A stretch of 64,000 nt of DNA from Sarcophilus harrisii (GCF_902635505.1 NC_045428.1:434845106-434909105), one strand, 5' to 3'; positions 34,731 through 46,345 are shown, counted from the first letter of the stretch. Notes: generated by a model from the sequence alone, not told the origin. A program made the numbers and translations.

Positions 34731-35660
34731 ATTCAACTTCCCATTGCCTTTAGGGTAAAATGAAAACTCAAAAGTATGGCATTTAAAGTCTTTCACCGAT
34801 TGACTCCTACCAATCATTCCAGCTTAATTTAATACTACTCTTCTTTATGAACTCTCTCATGCATACTGTCTATGAACTTGAATATTTATCTCTTACCTCT
34901 GTGTATTATATACAGTCTCCCTGAGGCATAGAATTCAATCTCTCTTCATTTATACTTTTAAAAATCCTTGTCTTTGTATTCAAAGTTCAGCTCAAGTGCC
35001 ACTTTCTCTGGGAAGTTCTACTCTAGTCTTCCTTTTGTAATGCTGGAAAAATTTGAAAGGGAGAGATTTACTGGGACCAAATGGATCCATGGTTTGGTCC
35101 CAGGGCTGAATGAGACTATCCTCTCCAAGAATCCATCAAACAATGTGAGTTCTCAATAACATATATATACATGCGTGGCTCAGACGCAGGGGTAGAATGA
35201 GGCAGGGGCGAAGTCAGAGTGCTGAGAGCAAGAACTGGGCTATCATCAATCAGGTTCTGACAGGGTCCCCAGAGGCATTTTGATAAGTAGGGAAGGGCTG
35301 GGGTCATGATGTCTAAAACAGAAGGTCTTTCTCCTTATCTGGATCATCATGACTAGAAGGGGGAGGGGTAGTTTTGCAGGATTGACCAGAACAGTTAGGA
35401 ACTGAGGCAGAACAATTCAGGGAAACCGAGGCAGGACAATTTGGGAAACTGAGTCAGGACAATAAGAGAACCGTGGCACAACACTTTTACTGCTCTTTTC
35501 CTTAATTTATTTTGTCTTCTACTTAATTTTTGTACATGGATCATTTCAACAGAACTTGTATTCCTTGAAGATGGGAACTTTGTTTTTCCTTTGCATCTAT
35601 TGTAGTTAGTTCAGTTTCTTTCATATAGTAGGTAAAACAAATAGTTATTGACTTGAATTT
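34731..35660 (+). repeat. L2 LINE 3' part, sense, split by a solo LTR
   Basis: The left part ends with 'cagctcaagtgccactttct', the usual L2 text before the 3' UTR. The right part resumes after 35,487 with 'ccttgaagatgggaactttg' and 'ttttcctttgcatctattg', the L2 3' UTR. Between them is a 448-bp LTR. This copy lies head-to-head beside the antisense L2 on its left. Confidence 0.7.
35036..35483 (-). mobile_element. Solo LTR fossil (ERV1-like) with 4-bp target duplication
   Basis: A 448-bp block bounded by TG...CA, oriented to the minus strand. It begins there with TGTTGTGCCACGG, has three imperfect repeats of a 'CCTGCCTCGGTTTCCC' type in U3, and a TATA-like 'TGTATATATATG'. It is flanked on both sides by CTTT (35,032-35,035 and 35,484-35,487) within an L2 copy, so the insertion site can be read. 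A 4-bp duplication fits class I elements. There is no internal region, so it is a relic of LTR-LTR recombination. It carries no genes. Confidence 0.75.
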
Positions 35661-36329
35661 ATCATCTCTCCCAAAAAAAAAAAAAAGATTATAGCCTGCA
35701 AACTCCATGATGAGGGATGAGGGTGCCGAAAAAGAGGTTAGGCAGGAGTGGGTGAGGTTCAACATTCCACGGTGCTATTTGGAGGAAGGAATTCGCTAAA
35801 CCTAAAGGCTATGGTAAAAAAAAAAAAAAGCTTATTGTTAAAGAAACACCAAGAGGGAGTCTGGTTGGTAGGCATATCATTCTCATGAGAGAAATGATCT
35901 GCAAAGAGTCATTTTCTGAAGACCCATTTTATGCAGGAATCTAAGGGAAGTCTCCAGTGGATGTAAAATCTTGCCAGGGTCTGTGACTTCCCCCAAGAAA
36001 GCTTATCTTGCTCCAGAGGATGCAAGACCATTTGGGTTTGTAGATCAAAGGAGATTTTTTTTTGGTGATTTTATATAATTTTATAGGGCTCACTCAGATC
36101 AGGCAGAGTTTTATTCTCATCATCTAGACCAATGAATGAGCTTGAATTGGATTCCTAGCATTGAATTATCAAAAAAGATGATTAACATCTTAGAAAAATA
36201 AGTGGTGATTACCAAAACTCGTAGCATACCTCCTTCAAAAATAATGCATTGCAAACTGACTTTCATTCTTTCTCTGGCCTGGCAATGTGCTATTTGATAG
36301 TTTAAAAAAAATTTTCCCCCTGGATTTAA
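35661..36329. other. Unclassified intron sequence, possibly repeat-derived
   Basis: Contains A runs at 35,673-35,686 and 35,817-35,829. The composition at 35,690-36,110 looks repeat-like, but I do not recognise the family. No coding frame. Confidence 0.3.
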
Positions 36330-36386
36330 AAAAAGCCACAGATGATAGGTTCATCTATTTTCAGATGACACAAAGATGAGAGGGAT

Positions 36387-37006
36387 TGTAATATTCTCTC
36401 TAAAAATGTAATGTTTTCTGTTGAGATTTTCTTGGGGTCTCTGGGAGCAGCCTTCGTTCCAGTTCAGTAATCACCACGTGAGTAGCCAGGGGTTAAAGTC
36501 CAAATCCTTTCTTGTCTCCTTCACTTGGGGCTCGGCTTTTTTGGAGGCCTGTCTCTCTCCTTGGTTCCTAAAGCTTGAGCTCCCGGTGGCCTTCTTTGGC
36601 TTCTGAATCTCCCTGTCTCTGAATCCAAAGGATTGTGCTTCAGCTTCCAGCCAGCACAAAGGTGGAAGATGGAATGAATCTGTCTCAACCTCTGAGAGCT
36701 TCTAGTGAGCCTGTCCTTTCTGGCCCCAAGAACTTCTAGTTTATATGCCCCACACTGAGTATACACCAATCATTATATTACTAGGAAACCATTATTTGTT
36801 GTAGGATTAGATCAATGCTAAACTAGATTTAGCTACTATCTCCTCAATTCCACTTAGTACCTTGTTCCAAGTTCTGGCCCATAACATCTTGTAGGATTAA
36901 ATCAATCATACTGAACCATGCTAAATTAGATAACTATTGTCAATTCCACTGATTTAGCACCTTGTAAGAATCCTTTGTTTCAAGTTCAGAGTTTTGGCCC
37001 ATTACA
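36387..37006 (-). mobile_element. Solo LTR fossil (ERVK/class II-like) with 6-bp target duplication
   Basis: A 620-bp block starting TGTAATATTC and ending CCATTACA, so its ends form the short inverted repeat TGTAAT/ATTACA. It is flanked by a perfect AGGGAT duplication (36,381-36,386 and 37,007-37,012). Read on the minus strand it has an internal imperfect duplication of about 100 bp in U3 (two copies starting GGGCCARAACT) and a TATA-like GCATATAAAC. A 6-bp duplication suits class II elements. There is no internal region. The host CR1 copy reads straight through the empty site. It carries no genes. Confidence 0.8.
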
Positions 37007-37436
37007 AGGGATAATTAACATAATGGATGATAGAGTCAAGACCTAAAAAGATCTTGATCCTTAGGCTGCATCTAATAAAATGAAATGCAAAAGATAAGGT
37101 AAAGTATGACACTTGATTATCAAAAGCTTTACAAGATTGGGGAAACATGGTTAGAGAGCAGTTTTTAAAAAGGAGTGGAGTTTTTAGTGCATTTGCAAGC
37201 CTGATATAGATCCACAATGCCGATGTCTTTAGGTTATTCTGCCTTGTGAAATCATGTCTAGAGTATTGTGTTGAACTCAGAGCACTGCAGTTTAAGAAAG
37301 ACATGATAAACTTGAGAGTGTCCAGAAGACCACCAGGATGGTGAGGGCCTTGAGCCTGGGTTATATAGGCAATGGTTGGAAGAACTGGGGATATTTATTC
37401 TGGAGAGGAGAATACTTGGGCTTTATATCAATAATC

Positions 37437-37550
37437 CCTCCCTCCCTATCTATTGTGATTAAGCAACTTGCCTAGGGTCACATAGCTAGGAAGTGTTAAG
37501 TATTTGAGCTCATATTTGAATTCAGGTCCTCCCTAGCTGCCTCCCTAGGG
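37437..37550 (-). repeat. SINE fragment, antisense, nested in CR1/L3
   Basis: Antisense tRNA-SINE/MIR core: 'caacttgcctagggtcacat', 'gaattcaggtcctccctagc'. It sits between CR1 halves. Confidence 0.7.
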
Positions 37551-37859
37551 TCTTTCTAGGCAGAACCAAGAGCAGGTAGAAAAGTTGCAAAGGTATTTGG
37601 ATATTTGAAGTTGCAAAGATACCAGTTAGAGCTGTTGGAAAATGGAATGGGTGGTGTAGACAAGCACTTGTCTTCAAGAGGAGGCTGTCAGGTCTGTTAC
37701 ATGGAAGATTAGTTCTGTCTTGTTGGATTAGTAATTCATTGAGATTCTAACTACCTCCCAAATTTTATGATTCCACTTAGTCATGGAATTTTTTCCTTGT
37801 AATTTTTTCTTTCATTCCTCCCATAATTTCCATATCTAGGCATTTACTAAATCTTGACA

Positions 37860-38090
37860 TCAGTCCTGTTTTTTCTTCTCTTCAATCAACCTAGGACAAG
37901 TCCTTTATTTCTTTTTTGCCTAAACTATTATGATAACTTCCTAATTGATTTCACTTGGCATTCTTTACACATTTGTTTCTCAAGAATTATTTTCCTAATG
38001 TACGGCCTGTTTGTATCACTTCCCTACTCAAAAATCTTCGCTGTTCACTGTTGACTATGGCAGTAATCTCTAGAATGTACTGTGCTCTTC
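37860..38090 (+). repeat. L2 LINE fragment, sense
   Basis: Reads 'cctaaactattatgataact', 'gaattattttcctaatgtac' and 'cactcaaaaatcttcgctg'-type text, the L2 segment before its 3' end. Strongly diverged. Confidence 0.6.
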
Positions 38091-38149
38091 TGAGGGACTG
38101 AAAATATTTTTTTAAGGAGTCTAGGATAGGGATAGACCTATGATTTCAA

Positions 38150-38345
38150 TGGTTTAGGGAACTCCCAAGGGGAATCTCCCTTGTCAGTACAGGTTAGCAT
38201 CTTCTCTGCAATTTAGTCTTAGAGAGTTCCTTGTAACATTGAGAAATTAGACTTAACTTTAGGCCCCAAAGCCAGTATGGGTCAGAGCCAAGACCTGACT
38301 TGAAGACTTCCTGGCTATGAAGGCAGCTCTATTCACTATATCGTA
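38150..38345 (-). repeat. MIR-like SINE, antisense
   Basis: The right half is a MIR-type tail (gtcagagccaagacctgact; ctctattcactatatcgt). The left half (gaactcccaaggggaatctc) belongs to a marsupial variant I cannot name. Confidence 0.5.
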
Positions 38346-38664
38346 TTTCTTCTCTTTGTAAGGACATTAAGAATCCATAAATATTTTTTGTAGACTGAAT
38401 AAAAGTACATCTGTGCAGTTGAGATTAGTGAGTTATTTTAAATATGTATTTTATGTAAAAATATAAATGAATTTAATAGTGCTAATATACTCATGGTAGC
38501 TTTTTCTCATGATTTAAAAAATATCATTGGATACTTCTAATAGAATAATTACTGTTATGTAATTCTAGACATTTTAAAGATTAGTAAAAAAGTTTGGAGT
38601 TACTGGTCTATAGGCTAATATCACCTCTTTAGCATGACATTTAAGGAATCTACATTGTCAGTCC

Positions 38665-40300
38665 TTTTTAAAAAATGATAATTTTTCCTCCAATTACATG
38701 TAAAAACAATTTTTAATTTTTTAAAAAGTTTTGAGCTCCAAATTCTATTCCTCCTTCCTTCTTCTATCCCCTTCTTAAATCTGTAAGCAATCTGTGTATA
38801 TATACGTAACATATAACATGAGGCAATAAGCTATCTAATATAATTTATACATGTACATATATCATACAACATATAACATTTTGTACAGGAAGACTCGAAC
38901 AAAAAAGAAAGAAAAAGTGAAAAATAGTGTACTTCACTTTGTATTCAGACATCAGTTCTTTTCTGAGGGCAGAGAACATTTTTCATTTCCTTTGGTGATT
39001 TGAGTCATTGTATAGTTATCCCTTCTACATAACAGGGGTTTGGAGTGCAGTACCCCTGCGATCTAGAAAACCCACATAAAGTTTTTTGGCCTTCCCTTTG
39101 TACCATAGAAGTCTAATTTTTTCTTTTATGGGGTGTTTATGGTTCCATATTGTAAAATTTGGATTGATATAATATTACATATACATATATTTTATTCATT
39201 TCTGAGTTTCTAAACTTTTTTTTTGTCATCTCTTGGCCTTTGTGAATTGCTTGCAACTTCTGTAAAGCTCCTCCCAAATTCCCATTTAACTTCTTAAGCT
39301 GACCCAGGATACATTGAAATCACAATGGGGAAAGTCACAATGTGGAAGGGATAACTGTGTTACTAAAGATACCTTAGTCATTCACAATTCTAAATCGTCT
39401 AGTATTGCTGTCACTGTATATTGTTCTGGTTCTGACACTTTGTATCAGTTTGTGTAAGTCTTTTCAGGTTTTTCTAATATCATGTTGCTTGTCATTTCTC
39501 ATACCACAATAATGTTTATTACAATCTTATCACAGCCTATTCAGCCGTTCCTCAATTGATGGGTATTCCTCAATTTCAAATTCTTAGACATAAAAAAGAG
39601 CTCTTAAGATATTTTTGTACAAATAGGTTCTTTCTCCCTTTTATGAAAATCTCCTTGAGATGTCCTACTAGTGATATTGCTGGCTATACAATTTTGCTAT
39701 AGCCTTTTGGACAAAGTTCCACATTGTTCTCTAGAATGGTCAGAGCAGTTCATAATTCTTGCAGGTATGCATTGGTTTCCTAATTTTCCTACAGCCCCCT
39801 CCCAGTATGTATCATTTTTCTTTTTTGTCATATTAGCTAATTAGATAGGTGTGAGTTGGTACCTCAGACTTGTTTTAATTTGCATTTCTCTAATCACTAG
39901 TGATTTAGAATATTTTTTATCTGAGTATAGATAGCTTTGTTTTCTTTGTCTTAAAACTTTCTGTTCATATCTTTTGACACATCAATTGGGGAATGATTTG
40001 TATTTTTATTAATTTGACTCAGTTCTTTATGTATTTGAGAAATAAGGTGTTATCAGATATCCCTGCTGTAAAATCCCTACCTCCCCCAGTTTCTGTTTCC
40101 TTCTAATTTTGGTTGCATTTGTTTGTTTGTGCAAAACCTTTTTAACGTTATATAATCAAAATTGTCTACTTTCATTTCGTAATGTTCTCTATCTCTTGTT
40201 TAGTCCTAAATTCTTCCCTTATCCATAGATCTGACAACTAAACTATTCCTTGCACTCCTAATTTGTTATGGTATCACCCTTTATGTATAAATTGCATACA
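38665..40300 (-). repeat. Old L1 LINE copy, antisense, carrying a Tigger-like insert
   Basis: From left: L1 3' UTR (ccaaattctattcctccttc; gaaaaagtgaaaaatagtg). The L1 text breaks at 39,012 and resumes at 39,358 (taccttagtcattcac). It then passes into antisense ORF2 end (gcctattcagccgttcctca; aatttgcatttctctaatca). It is more diverged than the neighbouring copy at 40.3 kb. Confidence 0.8.
39013..39357. mobile_element. Tigger-like non-autonomous DNA transposon
   Basis: A 345-bp element with inverted ends: TAGTTATCCCTTCTACAT on the left, and the right end complements to CAGTTATCCCTTCCACATTG. It sits at a TA (39,011-39,012), as expected of the pogo/Tigger group. The left interior (cagtacccctgcgatctaga) is typical of Tigger-derived MITEs. 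No transposase is encoded. It interrupts an L1 copy and so is younger than it. Confidence 0.8.
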
Positions 40301-40321
40301 CATCATTTACCAAGATATGGT

Positions 40322-41336
40322 TCATTTTCTTTCTTTCTTTTTTTCATTAAAGTTTTTTATTTACAAAACATATATACATGGGTGATTTTTAAGGTCAGTT
40401 CGAAGGGGAAAAAAAACTGAAAGAAAACAAAATGCAAGCCAACAACAACAGAAAGAGTGAGAATGCTATGTTGTGATTCATACTCGATTCCCATAGTCCT
40501 CTCCTTGGGTGTAAATGGCTCTCATCATTATAAGATCATTGGAACTGGCCTGGATCATGTCATTGTTGGAAGAGCCACATGCATCAGAATTGATCATTTT
40601 ATAGTCTTGTTGTTGCCATGTACAATGATCTCCTGGTTCTGCTCATTTCACTTACCATCAATTCCTGTAAGTCTCTCCAGGCCTCTCTAAATTCATCTTT
40701 CTGATCATTTCTTATAGAATAATAATATTCCATAGCATTCATATACCATAATTTATTCAGCCATTCTCCAACATATGGGCATCCACTCAGTTTCCAGTTT
40801 CTTGCCCCTACAAACAGGGCTGCCACAAATATTTTTGCACATGTGGGTCCCTCCTTTAAGATCTCTTTGGGATATAAGCCCAGTAGAAACACTGCTGGGT
40901 CAAAGAGTATGCACAGTTTGATAACTTGTTGAGCATAGTTCCAAACTGCTCTCCAGAATGGTTGGATCCGTTCACACAGTTCCACCAACAATGTGTCAGT
41001 GTCCTAGTTTCCCCACATCCCCTCCAACATTCATCATTATCTTTTCCTGTCATCTTAATCAATCTGAGAAGTATGTAGTAGTCTCTCAGAGTTGTCTTAA
41101 TTTGCATTTCTCTGATCAATAATGATTTAGAGCACCTTTCTTTTCTTATGACTAGAAATTGTTTTAATTTCTTTGCCTAAAAATTGCCTGTTCATATCCT
41201 TTGACCATTTATGAATTGGAGAATGGTTTGAATTTTTATAAATTTGAATCAATTCTCTATATATTTTAGAAATGAGGCCTTTATCAGAGCCTTTGAATGT
41301 AAAAATGTTTTCCTAGTTTATTGTGAAGGTTTCATT
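40322..41336 (-). repeat. L1 LINE 3' third, antisense
   Basis: Antisense 3' UTR (40,322-40,590) and ORF2 C-terminus. Minus-strand frames 40,599-40,991 and 40,856-41,119 carry the typical L1 ORF2 end: 'RDYYILLRLIKMTGKDNDEC', 'WRGCGETRTLTHCWWNC', 'AVFLLGLYPKEILKEGPTCA' and 'MNAMEYYYSIRNDQKDEFRE'. The two frames overlap and are out of phase, so there is at least one frameshift. No RT or endonuclease domain. Among the better preserved L1s here. Confidence 0.9.
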
Positions 41337-41444
41337 TTAATGGAGCTTTACGTTGGCTTCAAGAGGGAGGCTTTAAGGCTTTATAGCTTTATTTCTCACT
41401 GAATACTGCTTTTGAAGGAGTTGAAGTAGGAGCAAACCGACAAG

Positions 41445-41620
41445 AACTGACACATTCTGGTTTAGACTCTGCCTCTGGAGTCACAGGCTCCAATCTTCAA
41501 ATCTCTCTTTTGATCCTTTCTACCTGTGAGACCTTGGGTAAGTCACTTTATTTGTAAAATGAGGGAAATAGACTAGATGGCTTCTGTAGTCCCTTCTCCC
41601 TCTACATTTAGGATATTCTG
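41445..41620 (+). repeat. Core-SINE with CR1/L3-like tail, sense
   Basis: 'gcctctggagtcacaggctc', 'gtgagaccttgggtaagtca', then the tail 'gaaatagactagatggcttc', the sense version of the composite at 2,881. Confidence 0.65.
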
Positions 41621-42149
41621 GTTCTCCCACTGTCTAAATCCTTACTCCTTTGTAAAATCTCAGGCCATTAATATTTATAGTTTTAGTTGACTTTTCTGTT
41701 ATCTCTGAGATTTTGGTTAAGCTGTATTATTCATTTAAAAAAAAAAAAACTTTAGTATATGGTAATTTATCTCACGGTAAGGTATACATGCTAAGCAGAA
41801 GGCAGTGATCCTTGTGGATTTCAAGATGAGTTATATGTATTTTTAAAAATGAACAAAGACCATTGGGATATATGGGACTTTGATAAAGATAAAAGAATGA
41901 GGAAGCTCTTTCATGGACATTGGGTAGATCTTTTCTGGGAAATTTTTGGAAAAGTATAAACAGCAATTGCATTGGTATAGGGAGTTTGGCCTTTTTGATG
42001 AAGGGTATATCATGAAGTTTAAAAGAGGTGTGCAGATAGTCTTCATGAGCCAGTGTAGTTGAAAAAATTATTAGCCTCTGGCAATGAGCTTTTCATAATT
42101 TAGCTATTTCTTTAATGATTAACCCAGTCCTTGATGAGGACTCTCTATG
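41621..42149. other. Intron 1 sequence, no clear features
   Basis: An A run at 41,738-41,749. Nothing else recognised. Confidence 0.35.
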
Positions 42150-42355
42150 AAGCTTTAACTACAATAATAGCAACAATAGTTAGCATATATGTCGCACTTT
42201 AAGGTTTACAAAGTGCTTCAGCTTCTCATTTTAATCCTCACAATAACTCTGGGAAGTAGTATTTTCCTCTTTTTTACAGAAGAGGAAACTGAAACTAAGG
42301 GAAATCAAGTTGATTTGCTGAGGCTCACACAACTGATAAGTGTCTGAGATAGGAA
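42150..42355 (-). repeat. THER/MIR-like SINE, antisense
   Basis: 'gcactttaaggtttacaaag', 'aatcctcacaataactctgg', 'cagaagaggaaactgaaac', 'gctcacacaactgataagtg'. Same family as 10,224-10,530. Confidence 0.7.
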
Positions 42356-42609
42356 TCTAGGGTCTCTTCCACTCCATGATAAAAATTTGGAGAGGTAATA
42401 ATCATAGTCAGGGTTCTAAAAGATCTAGACAGATCCAAAAAACAGGTTAAACATAATAAAGTGAATTTAAGGAGGAATAAATATAAAATCCTTACTTGAG
42501 TTTTTAAAAAAATCAAGTGCCCAAGTTGAAAATGTTATGGGTGTGAATAGATAAAAGTTGTTGTAAAATTAGCATGAGATTTACAGTTAACTAGAAACTT
42601 AGATTAAAA

Positions 42610-42832
42610 TGAGGGCAGCTAGATGGGATGGCTGCCATTGAATACTAGGCCTGGAGTCAAGAAGACTCAGATTCCTGAGTTCAAATCTGGCTTCAGACAC
42701 TTACCAGCTCTGTGATCCTGGGCAAGTCATTTAACCCTGTTTTCTTTTGTTTCCATGACAAAACCACTCCAGTATCTTTGTCAAGAAAAGCCCCAAATGG
42801 GGTCACAAATGGAAGGACTGAACTGTAATGTA
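42610..42832 (+). repeat. tRNA-headed marsupial SINE
   Basis: 'gagggcagctagatggg', 'gcctggagtcaagaagac', 'cctgagttcaaatctggctt', 'cactccagtatctttgtcaa' and 'ccccaaatggggtcacaa'. Sense and nearly full length. Confidence 0.88.
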
Positions 42833-43149
42833 AATGTTGAGATCATATGTTTTTAGTGGGAATTTTGAAAATTATAATGGTAGTCGGTGAGAAAATATAA
42901 TTTGATATTTATGTTACTACTTATGCCAATCTGGTTTTCTTGACGTCCCTTTTTTATTTAAGACAATTTATCATTAACTTGTAATCCTATCTAATTCTTA
43001 ACACTTATCTTCCCATAGATGCTTCATTGTGGTAATTTTCTTTATTTTTGAACATTTCATGAATATCTTATCCTTTGCCCAGATTTACAGAATGATACAT
43101 TGAGAATTTAAATAATGTAATTTCAAAAAAAAGAAAAAAGTTGAACAAA

Positions 43150-46100
43150 TCATAAATGAGTGCCCAGAGGTTTTTTAAAAAAGACCTAGCACTTGCTGGA
43201 TTTACAAGAAAATTCTTTCAAACATTCTAAGCACAGTTAATTCCAGTATTATATAAATTGTTTGCAAAAATGAAAAAAAAGAGATTCTTTCACACTCTGT
43301 GATACAAATATATAATATTTTTATCTTAACTAGAAAGAAACCAATCAGAGAAATCTATAGATCAACATCCTGAATGAAGATGAACTTGCCTCAAAAATAT
43401 TCAATAAAATATTAGCAAAGAAAGCATAACAGCACATTTAAGAGACTGTGTATGATGACTAGGTTGGATTTGTACCGGGAATTCAGGATTATTTCAATAT
43501 AAGGAAGCTATAAAATAAATAAAAAATATTGAAAGCTGAAAAAGCTTTTGACAAAACCCAGCATCTATTTTTGTTAAAAAAAAAATGCTAAGAAGCAGGA
43601 ATAAATGGGATTTTTTTCCATAGGATAAGTAGTATCTATATAGAATCAAGAGCTAGCATTTTTAGTAAAAGTACTCTACCATTTAGAGTAATGGTAGCTC
43701 TACAAAGCTAGAGACTTTCTCTGTAAGAGTAGGGTTAGTAAAGCAAGGACATTCAATATCTACCATTGTTATTAGTTCTGGGAATGTTAACTATATGATA
43801 AGAATGAGAATTTGAGGAACTAACTATAATAAGTAAAGCTTTTTATAAATGATATGATGGTTTATGTAGAGAAACCACAAGATTCAACTAAAATTAATGG
43901 AAACACCAAAGTTTCAGACAGTAAATTCATGTGTCACCATCATTTTTGTGTGTTATCAAGAAAACCCAATGGAGATACACAGAAAAGTTCCATTCAAAAT
44001 AACTACAGAATATACTTAGGAGTCTGTTTGCCTAGACAAAGGAACTGTATAATTACAATTACACAATATTTTTATAGAAATAAAGATAGACATAAATAAT
44101 TGGAGAAATATGTATTGTTCATACACAAACTCTATATAATAAATATGCCAATAAAAATTAATTTTTTACATATTCATTACCAAAGAGTCACTTTTGAATT
44201 ACATTATTACATTACCACATACACAGATAAAAGTAATAGTGAATATTATCTGTACAAACAAAAGGTCTAGAATCTCGAGGGAGACAATGAAAAGAAAGTG
44301 TGAAAGGTGCTGTTCTAGTAGTTGCTGATATCAAAATATTGTTTTTCATACTCAAAAAGGACCAGTGACATCATAGTGTTGGGGGTAAGGTACATTGTGT
44401 TCAGCTGTGGCTGATCAGTTCAGTAGGAGCTTGGAAAGTTCTACTAGGTCAGGCACAAGTCGTTTGTTTCAGCCTCTGGGATGGAGATGTTTCTAGATGT
44501 GTGTTTTCCCGGATTCCTTTATGCTGCTGTAATTTTCTTAGCCCATAGGGCTAAGTACCATCTTTGATTTGGGCATGCCATGCTGGGTGTCCTGTGCCAG
44601 CCTCTCTCATGTCTCCCAATCGATTCTCAAGTTCTTCAGAAACACCTTGAGGGTCCTTAGATTGCTTCTGAGCACTCTGGGAACTCTAGACTGAATCACT
44701 GGCAGTTCAATTCCAGAGGCCTCACCTTGGCAGGTGATCTTCAGAATCTTCCTAAGATAATTCAAAAGGCAGTTTGGTTTTCTGGTGTGGCATTAACAGA
44801 CTGGAGATTTCTCAGGCACCAAACAGGGAGGTCAGCACAAGGGCGCTGCAGACCTTCCGTTTGGGAGGCAGCTGAATACCTTTTCTCTTCCATGCTTTCT
44901 TCTGGAGCTTCCCAAACACTGAGCTAGCCCTGGCATGTGTCAACCACACCATTCAGCACTGTGTCACCCTACGTGGAACCATTGGTCTTAGCAAATGGAG
45001 AAATTTTGAATAAATTTATTTACATCGGCAGTATTTTTCCCAGGGATTCCATATAGATCTCATAACATATTACAGAGTCATAATCATCAAAACCATTCGA
45101 CATGGATTAGAAATAGAGGTTAATGTAAGTATACCACATGAAAAAAAATCCAACAAAGTCCAAAACCCCCCAACTCTTATGGTAAGGACAAAAACTCCTC
45201 AAAAACTGGAACTCAGTCTGATAGAGTTTAGATAAAGACCAATATCTCACATGATATACAGAAATAGATTCCACTAATACATAGTTTTGATATAAAAGAT
45301 CACACTACATACTTTTTGCAAAGCAAAACAGAAATTTTTTAACATAAAAAATTTTCTTAAAATTGTTGGTAATTTGAGAAATGCAGATTAAACTTGAAGT
45401 TCCACTTCATACTCATTATATTGACAAAGAGGATAAATAAAAATGACGGTTGTTAAGAAAGACTACAGGAAATTCAGTATACTAACTAACCCACTGTTGA
45501 TAGAATTGTCATTTAGTCCAGCTAATCTGGAAAGCAATTTGAATTTATTTCTTTCAATTACTAAATTGTATAGATCTTTTGACCCAGTTATAAGTCTATT
45601 AGTTTTCTAACCCCAAAGAGAGGAACCACCTGTACAAAAATATTTTTATCAGTTATTTTTCCCTTTATAACAAAGAATTGGAAACTAAGGAGTATGGCTG
45701 AAGAAATTTTGCTACATAACTATAATGGAATATTATTGTGGTATAAGAAATGATGAAAGAGATGGTTTCAGAGAAACATGGAAAGATTTGTAAGACAGAT
45801 GTAGAGTGAAGTGAGCAGAACCAGTAAAACAATTTACATAATAACAGTATCTTAAAGAAAAGTACCCTTGAATTTTGGTCATTGCAATAGTCAGCCACAA
45901 TTCTACAGGAAAGCACAGGATGCTGGAACATGCTACATACTTCTTGACAAATATATGGTGAATTTAAGCAAAATAAAACATATTTTTGCGTGCAGTCAGT
46001 TTGCAGATTTGTTTTGCTTGACTGTATTACAGATTTTATATTTTATTTTTTAGTTTGAGAGTAGGATAAGAGGAAGAGTTAAATAGGAGAAAAAAAGAAA

Positions 46101-46345
46101 AAAGAACCATTTGAGGTTTTTTGTTTTTGTTTTTTGTTTTAGTGCAAGAAAATTACAAAGGCCAAGGCCAAAAGGATTCACATACAAGTAGGACAACTTT
46201 GAAAGTTATATATTAGAATTTTTACTAAAAACAAGCCACACATTATGAAGATTCCACATTATACATAGTTCTTTTTTTTTTCCTGCTCTACTGTACATTT
46301 GGGAATGCTCGTTTTATTTGGTATTGTGTTCAGGTTTTTTTTTAA
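43150..46345 (+). repeat. L1 LINE copy, sense, from ORF2 to 3' UTR, interrupted
   Basis: ORF2 RT section at 43,200-44,300: 'agaaatctatagatcaacat', the frame 'AEKAFDKTQHLF' near 43,535-43,575, and the FADD-like motif in the frame 'YDMMVYVEKPQDSTK' near 43,850-43,895. It is interrupted at about 44,345-44,985. ORF2 C-terminus and 3' UTR follow at 44,990-46,345 (gaatattattgtggtataag; gaagtgagcagaaccag; ctgtacatttgggaatgctc). Many frame breaks. The end lies about 160 bp upstream of the first KATNAL1 coding exon. Confidence 0.8.
44345..44985 (-). repeat. Insert in L1, possibly an RTE-type retroelement fragment
   Basis: Differs from L1 on both sides. Its + strand begins 'aaaaaggaccagtgacatca' and continues with GC-richer text (gggcatgccatgctgggtgt; cttggcaggtgatcttcaga; tctggagcttcccaaacact) that I associate with the antisense of an RTE-like LINE ORF. 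The family call is tentative. Confidence 0.4.

Larger units (their letters stand above)
36330..37780 (+). repeat. CR1/L3 LINE copy, sense, split by a solo LTR and a SINE
   Basis: The left part ends 'cagatgacacaaagatgag' + agggat. The right part resumes 'agggataattaacataatgg', then 'ttaggctgcatctaataaa', 'gagtattgtgttgaactcag', 'gtccagaagaccaccagga' and 'ctggagaggagaatacttgg', the order known for CR1-type elements in sense. An antisense SINE interrupts it at about 37,437-37,550. The 3' end lies near 37,760 (attttatgattcca). Confidence 0.82.

Noticed and set aside
40599-41119. A reverse-transcriptase-related host gene
   Set aside because: It is the C-terminal end of an L1 ORF2, frameshifted and lacking catalytic domains.
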